Shown piece by piece: positions 11,001 through 20,407 of a DNA stretch of 64,000 bases (positions are counted from its first letter, which is position 1; each line of letters opens with the position of its first letter). Made by a program: the position numbers and the translations under genes. The notes beneath the pieces are model-generated. The model made no database searches and was not told where the DNA came from. It saw only the letters and a program-made list of their open reading frames with translations. Source of the DNA: Macrosoma leucophasiata (taxonomy: Eukaryota; Arthropoda; Insecta; Lepidoptera; Hedylidae); NCBI GenBank assembly GCA_036365455.1, contig JAWQUS010000001.1:24289001-24353000 (forward strand). Direction: 5' to 3'.

Positions 11001-14000
11001 TAAACCGGAAAGGTCACCACTAGCTCCAGAGGTCAGGTCCACGAGACATAATTCGCACCGCAAACCGCATGAATCAACTCGCCACCGTTACAGAAGTTTC
11101 AACATATCTGGAACATTCTGGAACCATTGAGGGCGTCAACGGTGTTGATGATCTAACTTGTGTAATATCCTATGCGTTATTGCGACGGGGACTTGCATTA
11201 ATGCAATGCTACGTTCTACCACTGACGGTGTTGTCATTGCAAAAGCTCTAGGTTTTTACGGGTATATTCTTGGTCTCTTTCAAAGATTTATCGCACCCAA
11301 CAGATTAGCTGGAATACCTTCTTGAAATTGATTTTTTGTCTTGAATATCGCTACATTTCCGTTGACACCTGCCTTCATGCGCTTTTCTAAATTAATTTTT
11401 GGTGGCTTTGCTTTTTCCTGAACGCTACACCAGGCTTATTCAACGTGGATAAATGTCAGTTACATCTCTCGTCATGTTACTTTTCAACATCTCATATCAC
11501 CGCCTGGGAAAACAACATTTTTCTTCATATCTTACTGTCTGGATTCTTTCACTGTTGGTGATAACAGCGATTTGCTTTGCAATTATGAACTCTCTCGAAA
11601 AGATGACAATATCTAAAATGAAAAGTCACCCCTAATTCTAAAGATCCTCGAGATGTAATTCGCACCGCAAACCGCATGAATCAACCCGCCGCCGTTACAG
11701 AAGTTTCAACCTATCTGGAACATTCTGGAACCATTGAGGGCGTCTAACGGTGTTGATGATCTAACTTGTGTAATATCTTATGCGTTATTGCGACCGGGAC
11801 TTGCATTAATGCAATGCTACGTTCAGCCGCTGATGGTGTTGCCAGTTTGAAAGCACTAGGTTTTTATGGGACGTTTATTCATGGTCCATTCGGTAGAACT
11901 TCAAATGAAACTATTATCTCACGTATATTCAACTAAGAGTTAATATAGGGGCAGTCTCTACATTCATGTAGCGGTCGCTTTGGTCTTAAGTACTGTCGCC
12001 TTGGCAAAAGCTTGGCACTGACGAACTCTAAGGTTTGTAAAACCTATTTTATCCGGTTACGGACAGCCGTTAGCACAAAAAGGTTCTCTATTTTGGACCG
12101 CATACCGGAAGACGAAGCGTGGGCAGGCTCGTCACCAAGTAGGCTGACGACCTGGTAATAAAAGTCGCGAGTAATAGCAATGAGGGTGTATCAGTGGGAA
12201 CAGCTTATTAGTGTAGATAGAATTGCCACGTAACACAGCCGTGAAATATCTAATTCCCAGATTCCTACGAAATGTCATTCTTGAACGATCGGTATTAGTC
12301 ACTAAATCGATTTAAATTCATAAAGACCTTAAATTGATCAGGTAGCTATTTAAATTCTTGTCTCAACTTAACAAAATTTACTAACCAACCTGAAACTAAA
12401 TCCATTTAGAGGACGAACAACGTAGTGTTCTTTCATTTAAACATTTAGCACCAGCAAAACACTAGCAAAAGGGGAAAAAGCGAGATTTGTCGTCCGTCCA
12501 TTACGGTTACAAACGGTCAAAGTCACGGAATTCCTTGGCTGGCTGCGAGCGACGACCAAAATTATGTAATTACTCCTCTCGCACCGTATTTATTACCTGT
12601 TTAGTAGATTTACGGATGTGGAAAAATGCTTGTCTGCACCACGTCCATGTAGTGTGTAAAGGTTTTGTGGATTTACTTTACTTAAAATCTCTAACATTTG
12701 TTGCACTTCACGAGGGTTCTTTTGACGCTTGGTGGCTTAGTAATTTTATTCGTTTTGCCTTCCTGCCACTGAGAAAAGACCTTTTAGGCCAATAAGACGA
12801 TAAGATTCGATACCGAATTCCTGGAGCCGAGCTGAGAGCAACTTTTCCAGGGTATACCTACCGGTTGCTTGTGGTACAAATTTGCTGGACTGGATCACGT
12901 CACGCGAGAAGGCTTCTTAGCAACCCTTACATTATTGAATATGTAGGGGGTAGAAGGGAACTATTTTATCAACATTTCCTTTTCCAAAAGGCATTTCCGC
13001 CTCGTTGAAAAAGGTACTTATTTCCTTATCTCAACCATGGATTCTGGGCCTAGTAGGAACAGGGTGTGAGTTACACAAAATAACATTCAAATGACCTCAC
13101 CGTGGCATCAATCGAATTATCAACAAGCACGTCATAGGGTTTGGATTAAGCTGTCAAAATTTGTACTGGGAGTTATACTACGAGTATGTCGATCGTGCAT
13201 CTTGCATTCAAGCATACATGCAAACACCCACGACTCGCCGGTTACGTTTTGGCCCATGTAACAAATGGCGAACCTGTTGCCATTTTTCAGTGACAACCGT
13301 ACTCATTAAAATGGACGAAATACACATACTTACTCATTTTTCTGTTTCACGTTCACTCATAATTAAAATGCCTAAGTATTATGATTAAGATATAGAATAA
13401 TAATATATAACTATGTTAATTGCTACGCCCGACGGGTATCATGTCGATACAAATTACTTAAAATAACACCTAAACCACCTACATGAAAGCAATAAAACTT
13501 TGAACTTTGAACTTTGAACATCTCCGGGCACATTACCAAACTTCGAGGCAGTGGGAAACTTCCAGAAAATGGAAAAGTCCCAATAGAACCAGAGGTAAAA
13601 GATTTTAACCGTTATCTCTGATAGTCAACGACCCGAGAATCGAACCCAGGACCCTCAGCGTAGTAGTAGTGGCCTGCTACCACTACGCTATTGAGGCAGT
13701 TAAATTATCGAAAACTCGATATATACGAATTAAACATTGGATGACCTGCGAGCAGTCGTTAAATAAAAATATAAACCTATATGTAAATCATATCCTTTAG
13801 TTTTGCATATTCTTTATATTGTTAACAAGGACTAGGTGTTTTCTAAAATGTCTCATTTTTATTGTCTTCTTAATGAATAAACATTGTATTTAGATTCGAT
13901 TAGGCTATTTAGGCTATTATGTTCTGACCGCCATGCAAATAGGCTAGTTTACACTTTTCAAACAAGCCTCAAGTCATTCAATATTGGGCCATAAAAATAT

Positions 14001-17000
14001 TTCTAATAATTAGTACGAAGTGTTTCGGCTCTACATTTATTATACACTTATATTATTACAGTTAAGATATGGGATACTTTGCCGGCTTCTTTGTTTCCAA
14101 AAAACTACAACCTGGGCATCTTCAAATCTAGAGTGAATAGGTACTTTCTAGACCAACGTGCTTCATCACATCTTCACTTTCCATCAGGTGAGTTGGTGGT
14201 CAAACGTTGGTCTATACAAATAAAAAAAAATCAGTAATTTATATGCGTTGAAAAATTATCTAATATGGTAGGTACGAGTATAAGATTTTTTTCAACTTTC
14301 ATTTTGAAAATCTACTTTTACGTTAGGATCCCGGTGTAGAATTATTTCGTTCATTGACATATGCTGCAAACCTATTTTTTAAGCATTATTATGATCTAAA
14401 GAATAGGTACCTATATCCACTAGGTTGCCTATAAAATTTTGCGGCAAGTATTTTTCCATTAAACTGGCGAGTCGTAGGTGTTTAGATATATGTACTTTTT
14501 TATATAATAAGGGTGACAAAGTGGTAGTAAACAAGCGTGTAGTTTATATGGATGGTAAGTGATGACTGCAGCCTATCTACACAAAAAATAGAAGTGCAAA
14601 TGCTTGCGGGGCCATACATATATTATATGCTAGTACGCATGCTGACCTCTTCGGGAAATATAATACAAGCATGATTTAAGAATGTCAACATTCTTTTTAC
14701 TTTCAGAAGCAGCTTGTCTAAACACGAGGCAAAGTGTGACGGCGAAGGTCGCAAGTGCACGCACGAGGGGTGCGGGTTCATCGCCACATCCTCTGCGCAA
14801 CTCTACAGGTCAGTTCACTCAGGTCATGCTAAAGACGGGGGTCCAATTAAGAAAGAAGAAAGAAAACATTTTATTGGTGCAGTCGAAAAACTTAATGGTA
14901 CATACATAAAAACCGGTCAAGTGCATGTCGGGCCACGCGCAGTGTAGGTTCCGTAGATTTTTATACAATAAAAATAATATTTTCTATGGAGTTGTTCAAA
15001 AATTTCGAGTATTCCATTTGGTCGACTTATTACTCGCAAACAAGTAAAACCAACTTAAGTGTGATAGTTTTCCTTTTAATTTCGTTATATGTAGCTACTA
15101 TTGCCGAACCGTTTTAATTTCTAACAATAACCGTTTAGTTGGTAGAAGGGAGGGGGCACTTGACTCTTTAAATCATAAGCTAATAAGTCACCAACAGTTA
15201 ACTCAATCGAAAAATGATTCTAGCACACCCCTTACATTTTTAAAAGACCTACCCAACGATATCCCACTCTACTTAAAGGAGGAGGAGGTACCCTTAATCA
15301 TTTCATTTTTCATGGTTTTATTCTATCACTTTATCGGCGTGATTAAAGGTACCTACTTGTGCCAAATTTCAAGTCTCTAGTGTCAATAGTTTTTGCGCTA
15401 AACCGCGGACGAACAGACGGACAGACAGACAGACAGACGGACATGGCGAAACTATAAGGGTTCCTTGTTTACTACGGAACCCTAAAAAACGAGCCAAAAC
15501 TTAAGGTACCTAACTACCTACTTACCAACTAACATGTTACTATCTAGCCTAAATAGAAAGAGGTACTAGCTAATAATAATGAACAATGTCCCACCAGTCT
15601 CACGATTGCACCAAATAGCCTCCTGTTCAGCATAATGTCAGACCGAAGCACGACGCTGGTTTTCAACTGCTATTTGGTGACACACGGATATCATACCTAA
15701 AAGAAGGTTTAATTAGAATACATAATAAATCTCAATAATGCACCTCATGTTTGATATAGGTACTCTACGGGTGAGATTCACAGACCTGCGCTGGTAACTC
15801 CCCTGGTGTTGCAAATGTTCATAAGCGACGGCGACCACTTTTCGTCAGGGGGCCCGTCTGCTTGTCTGTCAACTTAAAGACATTAAAAAAAAACACTACG
15901 ACATTACTTTGAGCAAAGTATGCTAAATCCTAAATCACAATACAGTATGAGTTTTGACAGTTTTAAGCATACTTTGCTGAAAGTAAAGTCGTTGCGCGGT
16001 CTGTGAATCTCACCCTATGATTCACGCAGAACGGTGTAAGACCTTACAAGGATGGTCCTAGAATTCAAACCGATGACAACTTGCTACACTAGCGCTATTG
16101 TGGTGATATTTTGCAACTCCTTTTTGTATACGCTGTGTTTCAGTGGCATACAGCAAACTTCTTTGTCATTTCTATAATTCATGAAATTCATAAGATATGA
16201 ATTATAATAATTATAATTCATATCTTATGAATTTTGTCGTTGAAAAATAAAATTGAAAGCTTTTGATTAAGTAATTGGTTTCTACCTTTCTTTATTTCGT
16301 AAACTAACTTTTTGGAATGGCTTTAATCGTCCTTCAATCTTATATTGTCTGTTAAATACTTACCCTCTTTTAAATATTATCAAAATAAGGTGAGTGTAAG
16401 TAAAATTATTACTTTAGTTTGTTACGTTTTATTTCTATTCGTTTCTAGGTTTGGTTTATTATTTGTAATTCGGGACATCTATCAGTGTATAGCGTAACTA
16501 CGTAAACAATCAGCTGAAAAGCAATTGCAGTTGATATTGATGCAAGTGTATATGTATAGATGGCACTGTTTACGTAAATATTCAATACCATATTCTCATA
16601 CCACCAGATGACAGTGTTGTGGGCGTTGTTATTAAATTTATTAAATAATATTATTTTGAGTTCCGACTTCTGATTGAGAATATTTAATTTTCATATTGTA
16701 TTATTATCTTATAATGCTGATTCAAAAATCTCCAACTTGACGATCATAATTATTATTTTAATTCATCACATTTATCGATACCTTAAGTACCTTGTATATA
16801 TGTAAACATATAATTAAATTATGTTCATCAAACTCCGATGCTGTCCCGAAAAACCTTCTTGAATAATATGTAAATCCCAATTTAATCATGCTGTTCCCGA
16901 CCCAACCTGAAGTTCTGGGCACAAGAGATGACATGCTATTATTTCTCAAGTTCTTGGCAGTTAAACTGCCGTAAAATAACAGTATGCCTACTTAAAGGTG

Positions 17001-18110
17001 TAACATGCCTAAATATCTTTTAATTTTAGACATCGCCGTACTCATGGTATAGAGGTTAGGATAAACCAGTGCACAATATGCGAATTCAGTACTCCTCAAG
17101 CGAGCCACATGCGTCGGCACATGGTGTGCCACGAGGGAGTCAAGCCGTACGCGTGTCCGCACTGCGATTTCACTTGTGGGAGCCTGGTCAGTTGTTTTTA
17201 TCTGTTTTACTGGTAGTAGAATCCCAGTGCACCAGAGCGTATGCACCACCGTATTATTTAGTCTAGGTATCTGCCGCCAAATAGTATTGTTCAGCACCAT
17301 CGTGTTTCGGTTCGGTGGTAATGTATCGCCCCGAAATAATTATCACAGAAACATAACAACTAAGGTCTCAGAGGTGGCAACGCATCTGTATTTTGACCTT
17401 TGGTCTTTGTGTGGGCGTCTATAATATAACTGCAGTCTGCAGTCATCACTTAACATCAATGAGAACTGCATACTTGTTTGCCACCTACATTTCACTTAAA
17501 AAAATTCTATATGCATCAGAATCAAGAAATAAAATACTGATGGTAGAGTTCTAGTGACGGAGTTAGAGAGTGTAGGTACCACCGCATTATCTATTCTAAT
17601 TGTCGTAAAATGATTGAGCTCAGTCTTTTCAATAATGATGTTCGCTCCCGTAATTTGTAGCAAGAAGTATAACAGGCTTTAGGAATTCCCCATCGCATCT
17701 ACGTTCAAATTTCAGTTTATATGATGCATTATTCACTTATCTTGACGAGGGACCTGTGTGCTGTGTGTGTGTCCAATTTTATGACATAAAACATGTAAGC
17801 AAATCGTTGAACCAAATATGGGACTAATGGAGCTGCCATTAGTCCCATATTTGGTTCAACGATTTGCTGACAAAGATAATTTTTAATTTGTATGTTTGTG
17901 TAAATTTTTCAGGAAAACCTCCGCAAGCACGTGCTCCGTTCTGGCCGACACCCCGGTCTGTTCCTGTACCAATGCCGGGAGTCAGGCTGCACCTTCCGTA
18001 GTGACACAGCGCGGCGCATACGCGAGCACTTGGCGACTGAGCACTCAAACATATACGATGCGCGGGCCGCCATCGACTGTGTTAAAACTCTGCTTTTGAA
18101 AAAGAATTGA
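6104..18110 (+). CDS. multi-C2H2 zinc-finger protein, five coding exons (948 aa)
   Basis: Exons join(6104..8025, 8114..8581, 14707..14808, 17030..17186, 17913..18110) give one open frame of 948 residues and a TGA stop. All introns are GT-AG (88, 6125, 2221 and 726 bp). Three fingers are split across junctions and become correct C2H2/C2HC patterns only when spliced, which strongly supports the model. I count 18 fingers. Those in exon 1 mostly have the H-x5-H spacing of U1/JAZ-type fingers, a type known in some proteins to bind double-stranded RNA. Those in exons 2-5 are mostly canonical H-x3-4-H. Residues about 160-260 are acidic and carry a repeated GKW(K/R)P-like motif. The product is probably nuclear and nucleic-acid binding; target unknown. 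I do not recognise an ortholog. The start is uncertain because the ATG sits directly after an acceptor-like 'ttccag'. Confidence 0.88.
8114..8581 (+). CDS. zinc-finger gene, exon 2 (residues 641-797)
   Basis: The acceptor 'ttacattacag' precedes it. The first base completes a Lys codon and opens directly on KCPKCGKSF, a finger start. Four fingers lie inside (CPKC, CSQC, CPIC, CSIC), and a fifth (CDKCGKKFPN) runs into exon 3. The donor 'cag|gtaatg' is followed within about 30 bp by a minus-strand LINE tail. Confidence 0.87.
8608..9060 (-). mobile_element. RTE-like LINE 3' fragment in intron 2
   Basis: The minus strand encodes, from 9027 to 8617, a 136-residue C-terminal piece of an endonuclease-reverse transcriptase. 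It reads MNAVEMRSLRKICGVS, then RGMLRWFGHIERM-type words (here KGMLRWFGHIERM), GRPRLTY and RNRRACMKRMM, ending YPVRDLA. This is, from memory, the typical C-terminus of a common insect RTE-like family. It is antisense to the host gene. A second, shorter copy is at 33829-34058. Confidence 0.75.
9061..10990. other. intron 2 DNA, nothing recognised
   Basis: No coding exon fits. There is a GC-rich island around 9305-9375 ('gatgggccgcggcggatgcg'). A small perfect hairpin lies at 10091-10111 (9-bp arms 'cgcttgaca'/'tgtcaagcg', 3-nt loop). Confidence 0.35.
10991..11250. repeat. duplicated intronic unit, copy 1
   Basis: The core from 'aattcgcaccgcaaaccgca' to 'gcattaatgcaatgctacgt' (about 11050-11213) is nearly identical to 11655-11823. 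Similarity continues weakly on both sides. Copy 1 contains a 60-codon plus-strand ORF (11069-11251), which copy 2 breaks, so it is unlikely to be coding. Confidence 0.6.
11600..11870. repeat. duplicated intronic unit, copy 2
   Basis: Direct repeat of 10991-11250 about 605 bp downstream, with scattered substitutions and a one-base insertion in 'gggcgtctaacggtg'. Origin unknown. Confidence 0.6.
12098..12240 (+). mobile_element. degenerate LINE C-terminal fragment
   Basis: 'ataccggaagacgaagcgtg', 'ggcaggctcgtcacc' and 'gacgacctggtaa' match, in opposite orientation, the RTE-like LINE at 41600-41690. One frame reads AYRKTKRGQARHQVG. It is broken by stops. Confidence 0.5.
13190..13705 (-). mobile_element. 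tRNA-derived SINE (family E) interrupted by a LINE tail
   Basis: On the minus strand the 5' end (13705 downward) is tRNA-like: an A-box-like 'agcgtagtggtagc' and a B-box 'gggttcgattctcggg'. The body continues to 'gggccaaaacgtaaccgg' and 'tgcatgtatgcttgaatgc'. Sibling copies at 36660-36833 and 48598-48832 lack the internal block 13284-13520. Confidence 0.65.
13284..13520 (+). mobile_element. non-LTR retrotransposon 3' end nested in a SINE
   Basis: The insert ends 'gcaataaaactttgaac' with tandem TTTGAAC units, a poly(A) signal plus short-repeat tail typical of a non-LTR 3' end. The host SINE's 'gttgcca' and 'ccgggcacattaccaaac' lie on either side. Confidence 0.55.
14062..14232 (+). mobile_element. 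CR1/Jockey-like LINE 3' end
   Basis: One frame reads DTLPASLFPKNYNLG, then IFKSRVNRYFLDQRA, the usual last residues of a CR1-like reverse transcriptase ORF ('LP..., FK..V...L'). It ends in an A-run at 14220-14230. Confidence 0.55.
14324..14462 (+). repeat. interspersed repeat (family F)
   Basis: 'gttaggatcccggtgtagaa', 'atatgctgcaaacc' and 'atccactaggttgcctat' recur at 60949-61052 (+) and 61648-61778 (-). The latter two are inverted about a central region that now contains a SINE. Confidence 0.5.
14519..14625 (-). mobile_element. degenerate SINE family A fragment
   Basis: 'gtggtagtaaacaagcgtgt' and 'aagtgatgactgcagcctat' followed by 'ggggccatacat' keep the minus-strand order of the family with a middle deletion. 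Confidence 0.5.
14707..14808 (+). CDS. zinc-finger gene, exon 3 (residues 797-831)
   Basis: The acceptor 'tttttactttcag' precedes it. The exon completes the finger begun in exon 2 (CDKC...H-EAKC) and starts the next (CTHEGCGFIATSSAQLYR). The donor is 'cag|gtcagt'. Reading through the donor would give SVHSGH, with the wrong C-H spacing, whereas splicing to 17030 restores C-x12-H. Confidence 0.86.
15236..15490 (+). mobile_element. common moth interspersed repeat tail
   Basis: Contains 'gtgccaaatttcaagtctct', the tract of 'gacagacagacagacgg', and 'aagggttcc' with 'ctacggaaccctaaaa' at the end. The ends resemble dispersed repeats frequent in moths; class not assigned. A related piece is at 33430-33480 ('gcgttccgtaccgcaaaaag'). 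Confidence 0.5.
15776..15897 (+). mobile_element. CR1-like LINE 3' end
   Basis: 'actcccctggtgttgcaaat', 'gttcataagcgacggcgacc' and 'gcttgtctgtcaac', then an A-run. The same tail recurs at 51800-52000 and, more weakly, at 54990-55110. Confidence 0.55.
16184..16234. repeat. perfect hairpin, 23-bp arms, 5-nt loop
   Basis: The left arm 16184-16206 (starting 'aaattcataagatatg') is the exact reverse complement of 16212-16234, separated by 'ataat'. It lies in intron 3. Confidence 0.9.
17030..17186 (+). CDS. zinc-finger gene, exon 4 (residues 831-883)
   Basis: The acceptor 'tttaattttag' precedes it. The exon opens with HRRTH, completing the previous finger, then holds CTICEFSTPQ...H...H and starts CPHCDFTCGSL. 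The donor is 'ctg|gtcagt' in phase 0. A SINE begins only about 22 bp into the following intron. Confidence 0.86.
17209..17505 (+). mobile_element. SINE family A copy in intron 4
   Basis: Older full-length copy: 'actggtagtagaatcccagt', 'gtatctgccgccaaat', 'gtttcggttcggtggtaatg', 'tctgcagtcatcactta' and a terminal A-run. Confidence 0.7.
17535..17725 (+). mobile_element. degenerate SINE family A 5' part
   Basis: 'ctgatggtagagttctagtg' and 'ggagttagagagtgtaggta' start a second, more decayed copy just downstream of the previous one. It loses similarity after about 17725. Confidence 0.5.
17798..17868. repeat. perfect hairpin, 33-bp arms, 5-nt loop
   Basis: 17798-17830 (starting 'agcaaatcgttgaacc') is the exact reverse complement of 17836-17868; the loop is 'agctg'. 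It ends 44 bases before exon 5, so in the pre-mRNA it would form a long perfect duplex beside the 3' splice site. Confidence 0.92.
17913..18110 (+). CDS. zinc-finger gene, exon 5 (residues 884-948, stop)
   Basis: The acceptor 'gtaaatttttcag' precedes it. The exon opens ENLRKH, completing the exon-4 finger, and holds the last finger (C-x4-C...H-x4-H). It ends in a short basic tail (LLLKKN) and TGA at 18108-18110. Confidence 0.86.
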   Translation, partial: ENLRKHVLRSGRHPGLFLYQCRESGCTFRSDTARRIREHLATEHSNIYDARAAIDCVKTLLLKKN

Positions 18111-18370
18111 TAGCTGGAAGGTGGTGGATGTGATGGATCCAGGTGGAAGATGGAAGAAGGACGTAACACAGGTTGTGGCAAACGTATGTTAAAGTGAAAA
18201 TGTGTAAACTAGATGGCGCTTAAATCAGTTATGAGATTACTTTTCATAAATAATCTAACTTACTGTCATTTTGTTGCACATTCAATATACCTACTCATGC
18301 TAAAGGCACATTGATTTATAAAAATGAGAATATAACAATGTAAATAAGAAAATATGTTTTTTTGAGGAAT

Positions 18371-18376
18371 ATTAAA
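18371..18376 (+). terminator. possible poly(A) signal ATTAAA
   Basis: This is the first variant poly(A) hexamer seen after the stop, 260 bases downstream. No canonical AATAAA was seen between the stop and this point. Weak support. Confidence 0.25.
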
Positions 18377-18801
18377 TTTTAATAAGCGCCATCTGTTCCC
18401 TTACATTTCTAACAGTTCTAACGAACACGTGAAGTCTCGACTATGATAATACTTCAAAGTATCCATAGATGGCAACATGTAATGTGTAAATATTCGAAAT
18501 GTAATTTTATCTTGAGTTTTTGAGAAGAATGCTTTATTTTGTAATCATAATAACTAAAAGGATTGTATGGCTGACTATTATTTTTATTTATTCACCATGG
18601 AGAAAAAGCACCTAATCTTTTTAGTCAATGGCAACATTCATTGTTTCCGTATGTCAAATCCCAAATTGTCGGCAACTTCGGCAAGCGAGGGAAAAATTAT
18701 TAGAACATGAGCCGCTCGTATTGAACGTGCGCGTGTAGCACAAAATACCACAAAATTCGATCGCCGTCGTGATGGTATGGGAAGAGAATTAAATATCCCT
18801 T

Positions 18802-18810
18802 TATATAAAT
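18802..18810 (+). promoter_or_regulatory. TATA-like box of a possible second gene
   Basis: 'tatataaat' lies about 30 bases before a possible initiator near 18830 and about 165 bases before an ATG with a consensus splice donor. Inferred only from spacing. Confidence 0.3.
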
Positions 18811-18965
18811 CTATTTTCTAGTGTGTGCGAGTTACGTAATTTGTATCCCGAACAAATTGTGTTAAAGTGAATCAAAACACTGTTTTGCTGTGCAAAATTT
18901 GAATAAGAATAATGTTTGTTTATATCCACGTGTAGTGCGAGTGTAAAAATCAATTGATATTCATA

Positions 18966-18977
18966 ATGTCGCTAAAG
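18966..18977 (+). CDS. candidate first coding exon (MSLK...) of a second gene
   Basis: 'ataATGTCGCTAAAG|gtgagtg' gives four codons directly followed by a strong donor. The upstream 150 bases have no other ATG in good context and follow a TATA-like box. Downstream exons are not recognisable in this window, so the first intron would be very long or the call is wrong. Confidence 0.35.
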
Positions 18978-19534
18978 GTGAGTGATCATAATATAATAAT
19001 CTTAGAAATAATATTGAAGGTAGATGCTGCAATGCAGGCAATAATCAATTAATCGGTAATGTACAAATTGCTTAGAATATATTAATCACATACGTAAATT
19101 GGCCATAAAAACAGCGTCGCAAAAAAATATAATTTTCGCCTAATCATGTTAGTGACGACCTTGAGTTCAACAAATTTTAATTTAAACAAACTGCAGTAGG
19201 TATGTACATACGTACCAATGTTTACGTGGATATCTTGAGGAATTTACTTGCGGTGGATATTTCTATAGCTGATTGTGTGGTCTAAAATAATTCATAACAT
19301 ATGAAAATAAATACTGTAAGTAATATGTATTTAGTTATTCTGCCTATTCTCTAATATTATTTCTACAATTTTATTTTACAACAAAAATACCAATTATTTA
19401 TGTTAGCTTACAATTTCAACACTTACTGATTCTATATTTAATTTTGCTTTGAAACAAAAATACTGTTAACTAACCTTTAACTAACATGAGTACCAAGTAT
19501 AAAAAAATATAAAAAATTTGATCTCAAATGTGTG
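18978..19534. other. non-coding, AT-rich
   Basis: Nothing recognised; it would be intron if the MSLK exon is real. Confidence 0.3.
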
Positions 19535-19620
19535 GATGATGGTAAGTGAATATTGCAACCTATAGACATCCACAATTTACTGGGTGAAACCTATGAGGTT
19601 TCGGTAACAGTGATTACCAG
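19535..19620 (-). mobile_element. degenerate SINE family A fragment
   Basis: 'gatggtaagtgaatattgca' and 'acctatagacatccacaa' keep the minus-strand order; the rest is missing. Confidence 0.4.
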
Positions 19621-20121
19621 CTCTAGTTACTTTACTAATAGGTACGTAGTTTTTCTAGATCACATAAGTAGGTTACCAAATACCTACTGTTGAATGTTGA
19701 TGACAATTAATAAATTAGACAACTAATTCTTAATATGAATTAATATTTATTGAATAATAATTAAGCCATTGACTATAATATTCACTGAATATCAAAAGAA
19801 GACAATAAACCTATTACAAACTATATCCCTGCAAAGTACCTATCTCAATTTTGGTATTGATTTTTATTCAGAAAAATAGGGTCAATCCAAACAATTGTAG
19901 ACCTAAGATTAGCAGTGAAATGAGTGTGAATTATGAAAGACAAATGGTCACTTTTATTTTTATTACTGGCAGTAGAGCGGTAGAGGATGTGTGTGCATGA
20001 CTAGGGCGGGACACATTATCTTATCTGTCTGTTGCTACCACAGGTGCTAAGTGCTAGCAGCATCAGCACTACCATGTTACAGTTAATGTACTGTTCATAA
20101 CATGATTATTATTTTGTACAT

Positions 20122-20407
20122 AAGATTTTTTTGAATGCCATGAAAGTGGCAAACAAGCATACAGTTCACATTGATGTTAAGTGATGAATGCAGCCTATAG
20201 ACACCTACCCAAAGGCGGTCAAAATGCAGATGCGTTACCACTTCTGATGCCTAAGGTGTTATGCCTCTGTGCCGAAAATTACAGGGCGATAAATTACCAC
20301 CTGACCGAAACACGATAGTGCTGAACACTACCAGTTAGCGGCAAGTATATTAGGTAATGCGGTGGTGCCTACGCCCGCGAGCTCCGTCACTGGAGCTCTA
20401 CCACCAG
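20122..20407 (-). mobile_element. SINE family A copy with 16-bp target-site duplication
   Basis: The word 'ttattattttgtacat' flanks it at 20106-20121 and 20408-20423. This fixes both element ends: 5' at 20407 ('ctggtggtagagctcc' on the minus strand) and 3' at 20122 with an A-rich tail. The duplication shows target-primed retrotransposition and gives a 286-bp element length. Confidence 0.88.

Noticed and set aside
11069..11251. 60-codon ORF in the duplicated intronic unit
   Set aside because: The second copy has a frame-breaking insertion, so there is no sign of coding constraint.
14714..14947. 77-codon ORF extending beyond exon 3
   Set aside because: Beyond 14808 it reads through a consensus donor and breaks the C2H2 spacing, which splicing to 17030 restores.
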